Shown here: piece after piece, positions 14,837 to 23,641 of the stretch
Layout: every line of letters starts with the position of its first letter
Position numbering within the stretch: the stretch's first letter is position 1
Source of the DNA: CAZRNB01 sp964601355
GTDB lineage: Bacteria > Planctomycetota > Phycisphaerae > Sedimentisphaerales > Anaerobacaceae
DNA length: 24,595 nt
Direction: 5' to 3'
Assembly (NCBI GenBank): GCA_964601355.1
Contig: CAZRNB010000036.1
Location: 1-24,595 of the forward strand
Notes under the pieces: generated by a model
Told to the model about the DNA's origin: nothing
Database searches by the model: none
Seen by the model: the letters and a program-made list of their open reading frames with translations, nothing else
Program-made: the position numbers and the translations under genes

Positions 14837-15369
14837 ATAATAGTTCTCCTCCCTAAAAAGAATAATTATTGTGCTCTGGCCACACGCCAAAACAACAACT
14901 TCACTTTACTATTTTCTCTTTTCTATTGATTATTGCAAAAAAATACTCAATATTAAAGAGACTATAGCAAAATTACCAAATACATTGCTCATCATTAGAA
15001 TCTGCCGCGACACTCAGCGACAGACGGCCGGAAATTGTGATTAGTCAATTTAGGTTTTGCGTAAGTCGTTTTACACGTATTAAATGTTTTTTGCCCTATA
15101 AAGCTACTACAATCTCACAATAAACAATAACCTTGGCCTCCTTCTCTCTACAAGCCAATATATAACTTCTAATTAAAAACATTTACTATGTTGAAAATGC
15201 TCCCCTCTTTCAGCAGCTTCATATAAGGTGATGTTATACTCATCACCATAAAATTTGTGCCCAGGAAATAAAAAGCCGTAACTATAATTTAAACTCTGGC
15301 TTTACATTTTACATTTATTCGAAAACAAACGCTACATAGCTTAAATATACCGTAAAACGAAAACCGTTT
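14837..15369. other. Gene-free region upstream of the PA14/Fn3 gene
   Basis: No credible gene. It holds a 24-base leader motif (14871-14894, - strand) shared with the LamG gene leader, AT-rich sequence that may contain the - strand promoter, and a hairpin GGTGATG-TTATACT-CATCACC (15227-15247) without a T-run on either strand. A 75-codon - strand frame near the right end overlaps the LamG gene and looks spurious. Confidence 0.6.
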
Positions 15370-15402
15370 GGGGCCTACACTTGATAAATCAGTATAGGCC
15401 CC
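15370..15402 (-). terminator. Hairpin after the tandem-repeat LamG gene
   Basis: GGGGCCTA (15370-15377) and TAGGCCCC (15395-15402) form an 8-base-pair stem with extra pairing inside (TTGAT/ATCA). On the - strand it follows the LamG gene stop by about 70 bases, but no clear T-run comes after it. Seventeen bases, AAATCAGTATAGGCCCC, are identical to the hairpin at 23652-23682 after another LamG gene. Confidence 0.6.
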
Positions 15403-15472
15403 GAAACGATGCAACACTGTGCTATACTGATTCTCAAGTATTCCTAAAATGAGAATCAGCAATTCTACCTCT

Positions 15473-17866
15473 CTACTTCTTCGCAAGGTAAACAACCTCA
15501 GCCTGTGACAAGGCACGGTTGTAAATAATCACCTCATCAATAAGGCCGTCCCAATAGCGTGGTTCGGAGTATTCTGAGTTCGCGCCAATCCATAAGTTGG
15601 TGGTGCTTATACCTAAGCCGGTTGTACTGGCAGTGGTTGCGTCAACCACGGCATCCAGATATAGGTTGATAGTAGCACCATCATACGTTCCACAAACATG
15701 ATGCCATTCGTTGAGTGCAACCTCTTTGTTTCCATTGGCTGAGTAGTTAGCCTTATCCCAATAACAAATACCAAAGTGGAAGCTTCTCATGCTTGAATTA
15801 CTCGAGATCCTCCATGCATTTTCACCTTTAACGACGACAGCCGCCCAGGCAGTGGGGATCGACGTGATGTTCACCCATGCAGCAACGGTAATTTGGCCGG
15901 TAATATCAAAAGCTGGATTATTTCCGCAATCAATGTAGGCACCCTGACCATCAAAATCCATCGCCGTGCCGTAACCAGTCAATCCTGCCACATAGGCTGG
16001 GTTCCCCATAACATTACCATTTAATCCGTTGCCGGAGCTGTCATTAGTATTGTTCTCAAATGCGTAGTGAGCCACCAGACCTGTGGTACCGGGATTAACC
16101 GGGTCCGGTTTGACTATTGGTTCTGGCTCTGGTTCAGGTTCCGGAGCGGGTTCCTCCTCTGGTGCAACTTCGAGCCCGGACACAATCTTGTAGCCGATGC
16201 CGTCATACCATGTTCGGGCATTATTGGTAAGGTGGTTGGGGTCGTCATCAATATAGACGTTGATTGCTGAAGTAAGACCAGTGGTGCCGAGAAATGCCTG
16301 CCACAGAGTTCGATTGCCCTCGGTCAACATCGGCACAGGCTTAGCAAAAGCATTCGCGTCGGCCACGGTAGCTCCACCATTGGGATCATTGGCAAAGTAG
16401 AGTGGTAAGTCACCTTCAACGTTGGTCAGCGAAGCCTGTATGCGCCATGTACTGGTGTCAGCCCAGAAATAGACATATACGTTATAGTCATTCTCCGGCA
16501 CATCAACCGACGTCACAAGTCGCGGGCAATTTTCTGTGTTTGCTGTCGCACTACCTTGACCGCCAGACTCGAATATCGTGCCCGAATTTGCAAAAACTCG
16601 TCCACGCCAAAGATTATCGCTGCCGCTGCCATCGGCGGTGGACGTAAACACTTCGCCCGTGGCCAATTTGGTGTTGCCCGCTTCACCTTCTGCCGCATCA
16701 ACATATACAATCTTTGGTACCACAACCTTGTAGCCGATGCCGTCGTACCAGGTGCGACGATTATGGCTTTGGTGGTTGGGGTCATCATCGATATAGACAT
16801 CAATCGATGTGGTCGTACCAGTAGTGCCGAGAGATACCTGCCACAGAGTTCGGTTACCCTCGGTCAATAGCGGTACAGGCTCAGCAAAGTTATTCGCGTC
16901 GGCCACGGTTGCTTCGCCGTTGGGATCATTAGCAAGGAAAAGCGGTAATTCATCCTCGCTGTCCGTCAGAGAAGCACGTATGCGCCACGAACTAGTGTCA
17001 GACCAGAAGTAGGCATACACATTGTAGTCAAACTCTGGCACATCAACCGACGTCACCAATCGCGGGCAATCTTCCGGATTGGCTGTCTCACCATACGAAC
17101 CGCCGGACTCGAATATGGTACCCGAATTTGCAAACGCTCGCCCACGCCAGAGATTATCGCTGCCGCTACCATCTGTAGTGGACGTAAACACTTCGCCTGT
17201 GGCCAATATAGTATTGCCCGCCTCGCCTTCAGTAGCATCGACGTAAACAATCTGCGGTGGCAGGGCCTTGTAACCGATGCCATCGTACCAGGTGCGGGAA
17301 TTATTGGTAAGATGGTTTGGGTCGTCGTCAACATAGACGTCTATCGTTTCGGTAAGATCCGTGGTGCCGAGAAATGCCTGCCACAGAGTTCGGTTACCCT
17401 CGGTCAATAGCGGTACAGGCTCAGCAAAGTTATTCGCGTCGGCCACGGTTGCTTCGCCGTTGGGGTCATTAGCGAGGTAAAGTGGTAAGCTTCCTTCACT
17501 GTTTGCCAACGCAGCCTGGATACGCCACGTGCTCGTGTCGGCCCAGATGTAGACATATACGTTGTAATAACCCTGCGGCACGGTAATTGACGTCTTCAGC
17601 CGCGGGCAATCTTCTGTGTTTGCTGTCGCGCTGCCTTGACCGCCAGACTCAAATATGGTAGCCGAGTTTGCAAAAGCACGCCCACGCCAAAGGTTGTCGC
17701 TGCCGCTGGCATCCGCAGTGGATGTAAACACCCCACCAGATGCCAATGTGGTGTTGCCCGTCTGTCCTTCAGTTGCATCAACATAGATGATCGCAGCTGA
17801 GACGTAACTTGTGCATGCGAAAGACAGCACCAAAACAAAAATTAAAGGAAACAACTTTTTGCACAT
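15473..17866 (-). CDS. Secreted protein with three 180-residue repeats and a LamG domain
   Basis: A 797-residue exported protein. Residues 1-24 form a signal peptide (cleavage near VSA-A). Three tandem beta-rich repeats follow with a period of exactly 180 residues, each starting IVYVDATEG or similar (27, 207, 387) and ending TWYDGIGYK (200, 380, 560). Each contains SGSDNLWRGR, ANDPNG.ATVADAN and TEGNRTLWQ. A Pro-Glu linker (EPEPEPEPEP, about 570-585) leads to a C-terminal LamG/concanavalin A-like domain (about 600-795: LVAHYAFENN, VAAWVNI, EWHHVCGTYDG, IDEVIIYNRALS). LamG domains often bind carbohydrate; no enzyme domain is seen. The repeat module is not recognised by name. ATG at 17866 follows AAGGAGG. 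It lies downstream of the XylR-type regulator on the same strand. Confidence 0.88.
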   Translation of the reverse strand: MCKKLFPLIFVLVLSFACTSYVSAAIIYVDATEGQTGNTTLASGGVFTSTADASGSDNLWRGRAFANSATIFESGGQGSATANTEDCPRLKTSITVPQGYYNVYVYIWADTSTWRIQAALANSEGSLPLYLANDPNGEATVADANNFAEPVPLLTEGNRTLWQAFLGTTDLTETIDVYVDDDPNHLTNNSRTWYDGIGYKALPPQIVYVDATEGEAGNTILATGEVFTSTTDGSGSDNLWRGRAFANSGTIFESGGSYGETANPEDCPRLVTSVDVPEFDYNVYAYFWSDTSSWRIRASLTDSEDELPLFLANDPNGEATVADANNFAEPVPLLTEGNRTLWQVSLGTTGTTTSIDVYIDDDPNHQSHNRRTWYDGIGYKVVVPKIVYVDAAEGEAGNTKLATGEVFTSTADGSGSDNLWRGRVFANSGTIFESGGQGSATANTENCPRLVTSVDVPENDYNVYVYFWADTSTWRIQASLTNVEGDLPLYFANDPNGGATVADANAFAKPVPMLTEGNRTLWQAFLGTTGLTSAINVYIDDDPNHLTNNARTWYDGIGYKIVSGLEVAPEEEPAPEPEPEPEPIVKPDPVNPGTTGLVAHYAFENNTNDSSGNGLNGNVMGNPAYVAGLTGYGTAMDFDGQGAYIDCGNNPAFDITGQITVAAWVNITSIPTAWAAVVVKGENAWRISSNSSMRSFHFGICYWDKANYSANGNKEVALNEWHHVCGTYDGATINLYLDAVVDATTASTTGLGISTTNLWIGANSEYSEPRYWDGLIDEVIIYNRALSQAEVVYLAKK
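16187..17788 (-). repeat. Three tandem 540-base repeats in the LamG gene
   Basis: The three modules align at exact 540-base steps. Copies 1 and 2 (in transcription order) share an identical run of about 88 bases (17377-17464 and 16837-16924), while copy 3 differs at many sites there. In another part, copies 1 and 3 agree (GQGSATANTE) against copy 2 (GSYGETANPE). This mosaic points to recombination between copies. Confidence 0.9.
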
Positions 17867-18059
17867 AGTATTCCTCCTTCATAAAAGTAAAACCCAAAAC
17901 ATAGGTATTCTAGCAACACACCAAAACACCATAGATTTTAGTGAAATACTTACCCTTTAATTCCGATTAATGCGCACAGAACCCAATTTCTCCACGTATC
18001 GGCGAAGCCGATAAGTGCTTTATTTATTATATTTCGGTAATTTAAAAACACAACATTAT

Positions 18060-18088
18060 ATTATATCCTTAAAATAATCTCTATTGAA
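18060..18088 (-). promoter_or_regulatory. Candidate promoter of the tandem-repeat LamG gene
   Basis: On the - strand a perfect TATAAT (18065-18060) lies 17 bases after TTCAAT (18088-18083). It would give a 5' leader of about 185 bases before the ATG at 17866, containing a TATCGGC-GAA-GCCGATA hairpin (17997-18013) and the leader motif at 17905-17928. The rest of the 330-base gap holds no gene. Confidence 0.5.
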
Positions 18089-18130
18089 CCTCATTTTGGA
18101 TAAAAAAATCTTCATTTCGTGCAAAACCAC

Positions 18131-18202
18131 GCTAATTCGTCTTGCGTTGTGCGTGAAGAGTCGTGCGTTAAACGCAATACGCCTTACGCAAGACGAATTA
18201 GC
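18131..18202. repeat. 72-base palindromic element with 17-base perfect arms
   Basis: GCTAATTCGTCTTGCGT (18131-18147) and ACGCAAGACGAATTAGC (18186-18202) are perfect inverted copies. The inside carries further GCGTT/AACGC pairing. The right arm includes the stop codon of the XylR-type regulator. There is no T-run on the - strand side, so it looks more like a small mobile palindrome (REP- or MITE-like) than a classical terminator, though it may end transcription. Confidence 0.7.
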
Positions 18203-19382
18203 TTAGAGAGTGGTGTTTACGGTATTCAACCGGCGACATTCCCTTCTGCTGCTTGAAGTACCGGGATATGTTTTTGATGTCTGAGTACCCAAGAGATGAG
18301 GCAATGTGAGATATCGGCATGTTTGTGCTCACCAGCAGCTGAGCAAGCTGTTCCACGCGAACACGCTTGATTTCTTCGTGTACAGATCGTCCGAGTAACT
18401 GCGAGAACCGATTGTATAGGCTGCGTCGGGACAAATAAACCGCACGCAGCACGTCATCAACCTGAATGGCTTCTTTTCTGGCATGCTGATGGATAAAATG
18501 CAAAGCAGCCAGGACATCACGGTCGGTAACTGCAAAGACGTTGGTCGATTGTCTGGTCACAACGTGGGTCGGACTGACAACAATTGTCTGATCTGTAACT
18601 TTTTTGCCCTCCATTATTTTATCCAGCACTTCAGCGGCCTGGTAACCTGCCTTTTCAGCGCTTACGGCTATGCTGGACAGAGGCGGAGTGACTAAGTCGC
18701 AGATCAGGTCATCATTGCCCAATCCTATGATAGCGACCTGTCCTGGAACATGAAGACCGGCAATTTTGCAGGCCTCGAGAACGTATTGACCCTGGTCGTC
18801 GTTACAGGCCATCAGGCCGATTGGTTTTGGCAATTGTCTAAGCCAGTCCGCGATGTTGCTCTGCTCTTTCTCCCATGAGTGCTGGCCGCTTGATTTTGGA
18901 ATCTCATATTCATAGTAGTGCGTTTCGTAGCCAGCTTCGGCAATTCTCTGGCCAAAGCTTTTGCCCCGCTGTCGTGACCAATAATATATTTGCCCGAATC
19001 CGCAATAGGCAAATTGTTTGAAGCCTCGATGTAAAAGATACTCGGCGGCCATTTTCCCGATGGCTTCATCATCGGTTACAATATTGGGCAAACCCGGAAA
19101 TGGCTCGGTGTACGGAGAAACGACCGTAGGAAGACCCATGGCAAGAAACTTCTCGGTTTGTTGTCGTGTACGTTGCTCTCGCAGAATTAAACCATCGGCT
19201 TCCATTCTGAATATTTTTTCCAGAGTGACTTTTCCACCGCTGATTCTCCAGTAGAATGGGGCTTCCTTGTAGAATATCCAGGTGCCGTGCGCACGAGAAT
19301 ACCGTGCTATGCCGCGAAGGATTGACCTTCCGTACATCCGCGAAGTCTCCATCATCAATACAACTTTGCGAGTCTTCCCCAT
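18198..19382 (-). CDS. XylR-type regulator (LacI-like sensor + AraC HTH)
   Basis: A 394-residue transcription factor. Residues 5-275 form a periplasmic-binding-protein-like sugar sensor of the LacI/GalR type (METSRMYGRSILRGIARYSR at the start, NIVTDDEAIGKMAAEYLLHRGF at 100-121, VAIIGLGNDDLICDLVTPPLSSI at 216-238). Residues 286-391 form an AraC/XylS double helix-turn-helix, ending in ISHIASSLGYSDIKNISRYFKQQKGMSPVEYRK. This layout is that of E. coli XylR, a xylose-responsive activator. Planctomycetes have many such paralogues, so the sugar cannot be inferred. The ATG at 19382 has a weak ribosome site. It is divergent from three prepilin-like genes and upstream of the LamG protein gene, both likely targets by position. 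Confidence 0.92.
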   Translation of the reverse strand: MGKTRKVVLMMETSRMYGRSILRGIARYSRAHGTWIFYKEAPFYWRISGGKVTLEKIFRMEADGLILREQRTRQQTEKFLAMGLPTVVSPYTEPFPGLPNIVTDDEAIGKMAAEYLLHRGFKQFAYCGFGQIYYWSRQRGKSFGQRIAEAGYETHYYEYEIPKSSGQHSWEKEQSNIADWLRQLPKPIGLMACNDDQGQYVLEACKIAGLHVPGQVAIIGLGNDDLICDLVTPPLSSIAVSAEKAGYQAAEVLDKIMEGKKVTDQTIVVSPTHVVTRQSTNVFAVTDRDVLAALHFIHQHARKEAIQVDDVLRAVYLSRRSLYNRFSQLLGRSVHEEIKRVRVEQLAQLLVSTNMPISHIASSLGYSDIKNISRYFKQQKGMSPVEYRKHHSLS

Positions 19383-19912
19383 AGCCTGCAGAACCCTATG
19401 AATTTATAATCAAGAATTGAGAATGAAGAATTAAAATTTCTAAATTCTCAAATCTCTGCCGAGGCAGCTCCGGCAAAAAGCTCAGCGCCAAAACAAAAGC
19501 AAATAGATAAATTAGTTTAGTACATATATCAAGAAAAATCCCTTGGCTTGTTAACCTCGAAATGCCTAAAGTGAGCCAAATTGACCAAAGCAAGCTGAAA
19601 CTGAGACCGATTCCAAATTTTAGGCACTCCCGCAGGGGATGGCTAATGCCATTTAGCCAATCTTTACTTTATCCACCAAAGGCGGAATAAGCTCATTTAT
19701 TCTGTCATCTGCACAAAATGAAGAATTATTTGCCAATAATGAGGTTGTATTTGAAATATTTTATGGCAATAATTATAATAGAAATACCGGGTGAGACGAT
19801 TTGTTTGAGTGTTGTGTTACTCGTTACCCGTTACGCTTTAATGACGGTTTACGCGTGACGCAGGCGATGCGAGCCGCCCAATCCCACCCATAACCCTTTG
19901 GCAGATAGGAAC
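19383..19912. other. Divergent intergenic region with repeats
   Basis: No gene is seen. It includes an AT-rich ATTGAGAATGAAGAATT-type repeat (about 19408-19455), a hairpin TGGCTAA-TGCCAT-TTAGCCA (19640-19659), an imperfect ATCCACC/GGCGGA palindrome beside it, and GC-rich CGTTACCCGTTACGC and GCGTGACGC units (about 19825-19865). Promoters and regulator sites for the divergent genes should lie here, but no operator was identified with confidence. Confidence 0.6.
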
Positions 19913-19918
19913 ATGATT

Positions 19919-20734
19919 ATGAATAAACCCAAGGTCTCCACACCATTAGAAATAAAATACAAAAATCACAGGAATCGGGGTTTTATTCTAACGGGTTTTA
20001 CACTAATTGAGCTTTTGGTTGTAATAGCTATTATTGCGATATTGATGGCTATATTAATGCCAGCCCTGCAGCGAGTAAAGGAGCAGGCAAGGGAGATGGC
20101 ATGCCGGGCTAATCTGCGTCAATACGGAATAACGCAAAATCTGTACCTGGATGACAATGATGGAAAGTATCCGGATCCATGGGTCTCTCTAATGGGAACA
20201 GAATACCCTTATTCCGGGTATCCGCGTTACTGCCGCTGGCACGATCCGAGATATCCTCCTGATGGCCCGTTTTGGCCATATCTGAAAAACACAAAGGTAC
20301 ATATATGTCCGGCGTTCCAGGTTTTGTCCAAGTACGAGGGGCAAAATCATCCGGGTCACGAACAGAGCATACCAGTTATCCCTCAATATAGTTACAGCAT
20401 GAATAACTTTCTGTCGATAAAGTTTTCTGCTATAACAAGAAACAAAGATGAGGTGTTCTTCTTTTCCGAGGAAAACATGTGGCTTAGGCCAGGATGCAGG
20501 TACGTGCTTAATGATAATTCTCTTTGCGGCGACGGTCGTGACTGGTTCGCCACTTTCCATAGCACCTCAAGCGGTAACTTAAACAGCGGCACAGCCAACG
20601 CTGTATTCGTGGACGCTCACGTTGATGAGGTGCGCTCGGCCTTGGGTAAAGACCCGGAAGATAAGTCTGAAATGGAGATGACCGGATACGAGAAATATGC
20701 CTGGCCGTATAAACAGGATAATACCAAAAAATAA
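19919..20734 (+). CDS. Prepilin-like protein, tandem copy 1
   Basis: A 271-residue prepilin-like protein. AGGA eight bases upstream supports the ATG at 19919; TTG at 19898 and ATG at 19913 are in frame. The leader before the Gly-Phe cleavage site is long (about 25 residues), followed by FTLIELLVVIAIIAILMAIL and PALQRVKEQAREMACRANLRQYG. The C-terminal half has ANAVFVDAHVDEVR, where the usual H-X9-DG ends in Asp-Ala. It is a close paralogue of the next gene: the CRWHDPR, FFFSEENMWLRPGC and LCGDGRDWF blocks are shared. It lacks about 19 residues the paralogue has after YSMN. These proteins have a membrane helix and a C-terminal globular domain facing the periplasm or surface; their role is unknown. 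Confidence 0.85.
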   Translation: MNKPKVSTPLEIKYKNHRNRGFILTGFTLIELLVVIAIIAILMAILMPALQRVKEQAREMACRANLRQYGITQNLYLDDNDGKYPDPWVSLMGTEYPYSGYPRYCRWHDPRYPPDGPFWPYLKNTKVHICPAFQVLSKYEGQNHPGHEQSIPVIPQYSYSMNNFLSIKFSAITRNKDEVFFFSEENMWLRPGCRYVLNDNSLCGDGRDWFATFHSTSSGNLNSGTANAVFVDAHVDEVRSALGKDPEDKSEMEMTGYEKYAWPYKQDNTKK

Positions 20735-20915
20735 AACACTTCCTTGCTGGAGAAGGTTAACGCGAAGCAATAATTGCTTTGAACCTTATTAATTAAATAT
20801 TTATAAAAAGCTGCTGCGCTGCCGATGAGTGTAGTAATGAAAATTATGTAAAGGTTATACAAATTTAGAAATCCGGGCTAAGAACCGGCATATTAGGAAA
20901 CGGGGATTACCTCTT

Positions 20916-21779
20916 ATGGCATTTAACAAATCAGAAATTCGAATTGAAAGTAAGCATCTCAAAAATCAGGGTTTGCTTCCAACCGGTTTTACATTAATTG
21001 AGCTTTTGGTCGTAATAGCTATCATTGCTATATTGATGGCGATTCTGATGCCGGCTCTGCAGCGGGTAAAGGAGCAGGCAAGGGAATTAACCTGCAAAGC
21101 CAACCTTCGTCAATATGGTGTAGCACAGTCACTGTACCTTGACGATAACGACGGACGGTATCCTTATGCATGGATATCTCTTATGGGGACGGAATATCCT
21201 TATTCCGGATACCCGCGGTTCTGCCGCTGGCACGACCCAAGATTCCCGCCTAAAGGTCCATTTTGGCCTTATTTGAAGAATTCGAAGGCTCATATATGTC
21301 CGACTTTCAGGATTCTGTCTAAATACCAGGGCCAAAGCCATCCCGAGCACAACGCATCCATACCAGTCGAACCGCAATACAGTTACAGCATGAATGCCTA
21401 CTTAGGCTCAAAGGCCGGCGATCCTCATGGCTCAGGTGCGATTAATGCCAAAGGTCTCGGTGGAGTTTATAAGTTCTCAGAGGTAACCAGAAACAAATCG
21501 GAGGTGTTTTTCTTCTCCGAGGAGAATATGTGGCTGCGACCCGGCTGCATACGTGTTCTTAACGATAATGCTTTGTGCGGCGATGGACGCGACTGGTTCG
21601 GCACATTCCATAGCACCTCAACTGGAAAGTTAAATAACGGTACAATCAACGCTGTTTTTGTGGATGCTCACGTTGATGAGATTCGTTCGGCTCTGGGTGA
21701 GGATGAGAACGATAAATCACAGATGGAATTCGGCATGTTTGAAAAGAACGCTTGGCCAAATAGACAGCCATATCAGTAA
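20916..21779 (+). CDS. Prepilin-like protein, tandem copy 2
   Basis: A 287-residue paralogue of the previous gene, 181 bases downstream. The long leader ends LPTG before FTLIELLVVIAIIAILMAIL. The body shares YLDDNDGRYPYAW, SLMGTEYPYSGYPR, CRWHDPR, QYSYSMN and FFFSEENMWLRPGC. An extra segment (LGSKAGDPHGSGAINAKGLG) is absent from copy 1. The C-terminal motif is INAVFVDAHVDEIRSALGE, again Asp-Ala. DNA similarity runs along the whole frame, so this is a fairly recent tandem duplication. Only a weak ribosome site (GGGGAT) precedes the ATG at 20916. The function is unknown. Confidence 0.85.
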   Translation: MAFNKSEIRIESKHLKNQGLLPTGFTLIELLVVIAIIAILMAILMPALQRVKEQARELTCKANLRQYGVAQSLYLDDNDGRYPYAWISLMGTEYPYSGYPRFCRWHDPRFPPKGPFWPYLKNSKAHICPTFRILSKYQGQSHPEHNASIPVEPQYSYSMNAYLGSKAGDPHGSGAINAKGLGGVYKFSEVTRNKSEVFFFSEENMWLRPGCIRVLNDNALCGDGRDWFGTFHSTSTGKLNNGTINAVFVDAHVDEIRSALGEDENDKSQMEFGMFEKNAWPNRQPYQ

Positions 21780-21800
21780 AAATATCTATATAACGAGAGA

Positions 21801-22583
21801 ATGGGTATAAACATGAAAAGGCGAATTGGATTTACATTAATTGAGCTTTTAGTAGTAATAGCCATCATTGCGCTATTGATGTCAATCCTGATGCCATCGC
21901 TGCAACGGGTCAAGAAACAGGCAATGGCGGTTGCCTGTCAGTCGAGGCTGCGCCAATGGGGAATTATATTCTCGATATACACCGGCGACAATAACGGCTT
22001 TTTCGAGACAAGACCTTTGGGCTCCAATTATGAAAAGATGTGGCCGACTCTCCTTCTGCCGTATTACAAAGATGTAAAGATGCGATGCTGTCCCGCAGCC
22101 AAGAATCCTAACACGAACACGGGATCGTTTGCCACCTGGGGCTGGAAGGGAGGGCCACTGGACTCAGACTGGGGCTGGGGAGGTAGCTGGATGCCACAAG
22201 AGGGCCTTTTCGGCAGCTATGGCGAAAATCGCTATGTCCTTAACAACTCCGGTGATTACTGGAAACGAGCAGACGTAAAGAATGCAAATACGATCCCGGT
22301 GTTTTTGGATTGTATGTATGTGGCTATCAGCCCTATGTCCACAAATACACCACCCCAATTTGAAGGCCAGCGGACCAATGAAATGCAGTTCTCATGTATC
22401 AATAGACATATGGGGTGTGTTAACGTTCTTTTTATGGATTGGACACCCAGGAAAGTTGGGATCAAGGAGTTGTGGACGCTGAAGTGGGGCCCTCAGTACG
22501 ACACTGCGGGTCCCTGGACCGTAGCCGGCAACGTCCAGCCCCAGGACTGGCCGCAGTGGATGAAAGGCTTTAAGGACTACTAA
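21801..22583 (+). CDS. Prepilin-like protein, tandem copy 3 (divergent)
   Basis: A 260-residue prepilin-like protein starting 21 bases after copy 2, so very likely co-transcribed with it. An ATG at 21813 is an alternative start with a better ribosome-site distance and would give the leader MKRRIG. FTLIELLVVIAIIALLMSILMPSLQRVKKQA follows. The body is unlike copies 1 and 2, rich in Trp and Gly (WGWKGGPLDSDWGWGGSWMP). The C-terminal motif NRHMGCVNVLFMDW keeps the histidine but has Asp-Trp in place of Asp-Gly. Three related genes in a row suggest a heteromeric pseudopilus or a set of surface proteins under the divergent XylR-type regulator; this is inference. Confidence 0.85.
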   Translation: MGINMKRRIGFTLIELLVVIAIIALLMSILMPSLQRVKKQAMAVACQSRLRQWGIIFSIYTGDNNGFFETRPLGSNYEKMWPTLLLPYYKDVKMRCCPAAKNPNTNTGSFATWGWKGGPLDSDWGWGGSWMPQEGLFGSYGENRYVLNNSGDYWKRADVKNANTIPVFLDCMYVAISPMSTNTPPQFEGQRTNEMQFSCINRHMGCVNVLFMDWTPRKVGIKELWTLKWGPQYDTAGPWTVAGNVQPQDWPQWMKGFKDY

Positions 22584-23133
22584 TTAAGGATATTAGACGG
22601 GTCGTAAAAAACATAAGATAATTTTACCTGCCATGTGTGCACCAATTTTTATTTGCAGTATGGAATATTAAGAAACTGATAAGGCAAGATTTTCCTTAAA
22701 GGGTGCCAAGTAATCAGATTATCAGGCAATGGACATCAGGATACACATTGATTGTTTTTTTCGTTTATCGGTTGCACCGCTCGTTTCTTTTATCGTAGAT
22801 ACGTCGTACGATTAGCGCAGCCGTAACGAGGAGATTTTGCTGAGCTCAGTCGAAGCCTTATGCAACCACAACCGTTTTACGCTGCTTTTTGAAATCCTGC
22901 TTCTTTAATTTTTCCTGCACCTCTTTTGACCGGGTTTAAGACAGGCTGATTACAAGATGACCTGATTTCCTGTTCTTCACTACATAACTGCTATCACGCC
23001 TAAAAATGTTGGTACACCCCCCGCCATTCTATGGCTGGTTACTGCCGGGCGTACTTGACTCTTATAGATTGATATAAATCATTCTTACTTTCACATTGCT
23101 CAGCAGAAAAGACATGCAATCATTTCGACCGAA

Positions 23134-23151
23134 ATCCCGATTTATCGGGAT
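23134..23151. repeat. Palindrome ATCCCGAT-TT-ATCGGGAT
   Basis: A perfect 8-base-pair stem with a 2-base loop, flanked by TTTCGACCGAA and AAGCGGAGAAATCT. This context is a familiar type of dispersed bacterial palindrome. Confidence 0.5.
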
Positions 23152-23438
23152 GAAGCGGAGAAATCTGCTTAAAAAACAGATTTTCCTTCGGAGCTTTACT
23201 CTTCAATTCGTGTCTCTAATCACACCCGTTTTTGTCTTCGGCAGAAGACACGGGGGCTCACTCGAAATAACAATTTCGGCTCTTTTCTACGAAGCACATT
23301 TACATAAGATATACGTAAATCGCGTACGCGCTTTACGTACGAGCTTTTTCTTGCTGTTGACCGTTAAGGTAAACCAAAAGAATGAGCAAGGAAGAAGTTA
23401 AATCAACCATAAAAACTTATAACGCTTTATGATAACTT

Positions 23439-23516
23439 GGGACAAGCCCCGTTAGAAACCCTAATACTATCGAGTACAATTGGTCCGAAAGGCCCGGCTT
23501 TTCTAACGGGACAAGC
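23439..23516. repeat. Small inverted-repeat element with flanking direct repeats
   Basis: CCCGTTAGAAA (23448-23458) and TTTCTAACGGG (23500-23510) are perfect 11-base inverted ends of a 63-base unit. GGGACAAGC occurs directly repeated at 23439-23447 and 23508-23516, the second copy overlapping the right end by three bases. This looks like a miniature inverted-repeat element with a possible target duplication. No transposase is present. Confidence 0.55.
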
Positions 23517-23641
23517 TGCTTTTGAGTCTTGGCAAGCTATTTTTTAGAGTTTATCCGTTGTATATGCGTCTGCTCCCACATTAGGCGGAAAAAATTTATT
23601 ATGTCTGGTATAAAATTGGTTGTGGTGCATCTCCTGCCAAT

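Noticed and set aside
23096..23401. 101-codon + strand frame in the gene-free region
   Set aside because: It runs through several palindromic repeats, has no ribosome site, and the translation has no domain-like pattern.
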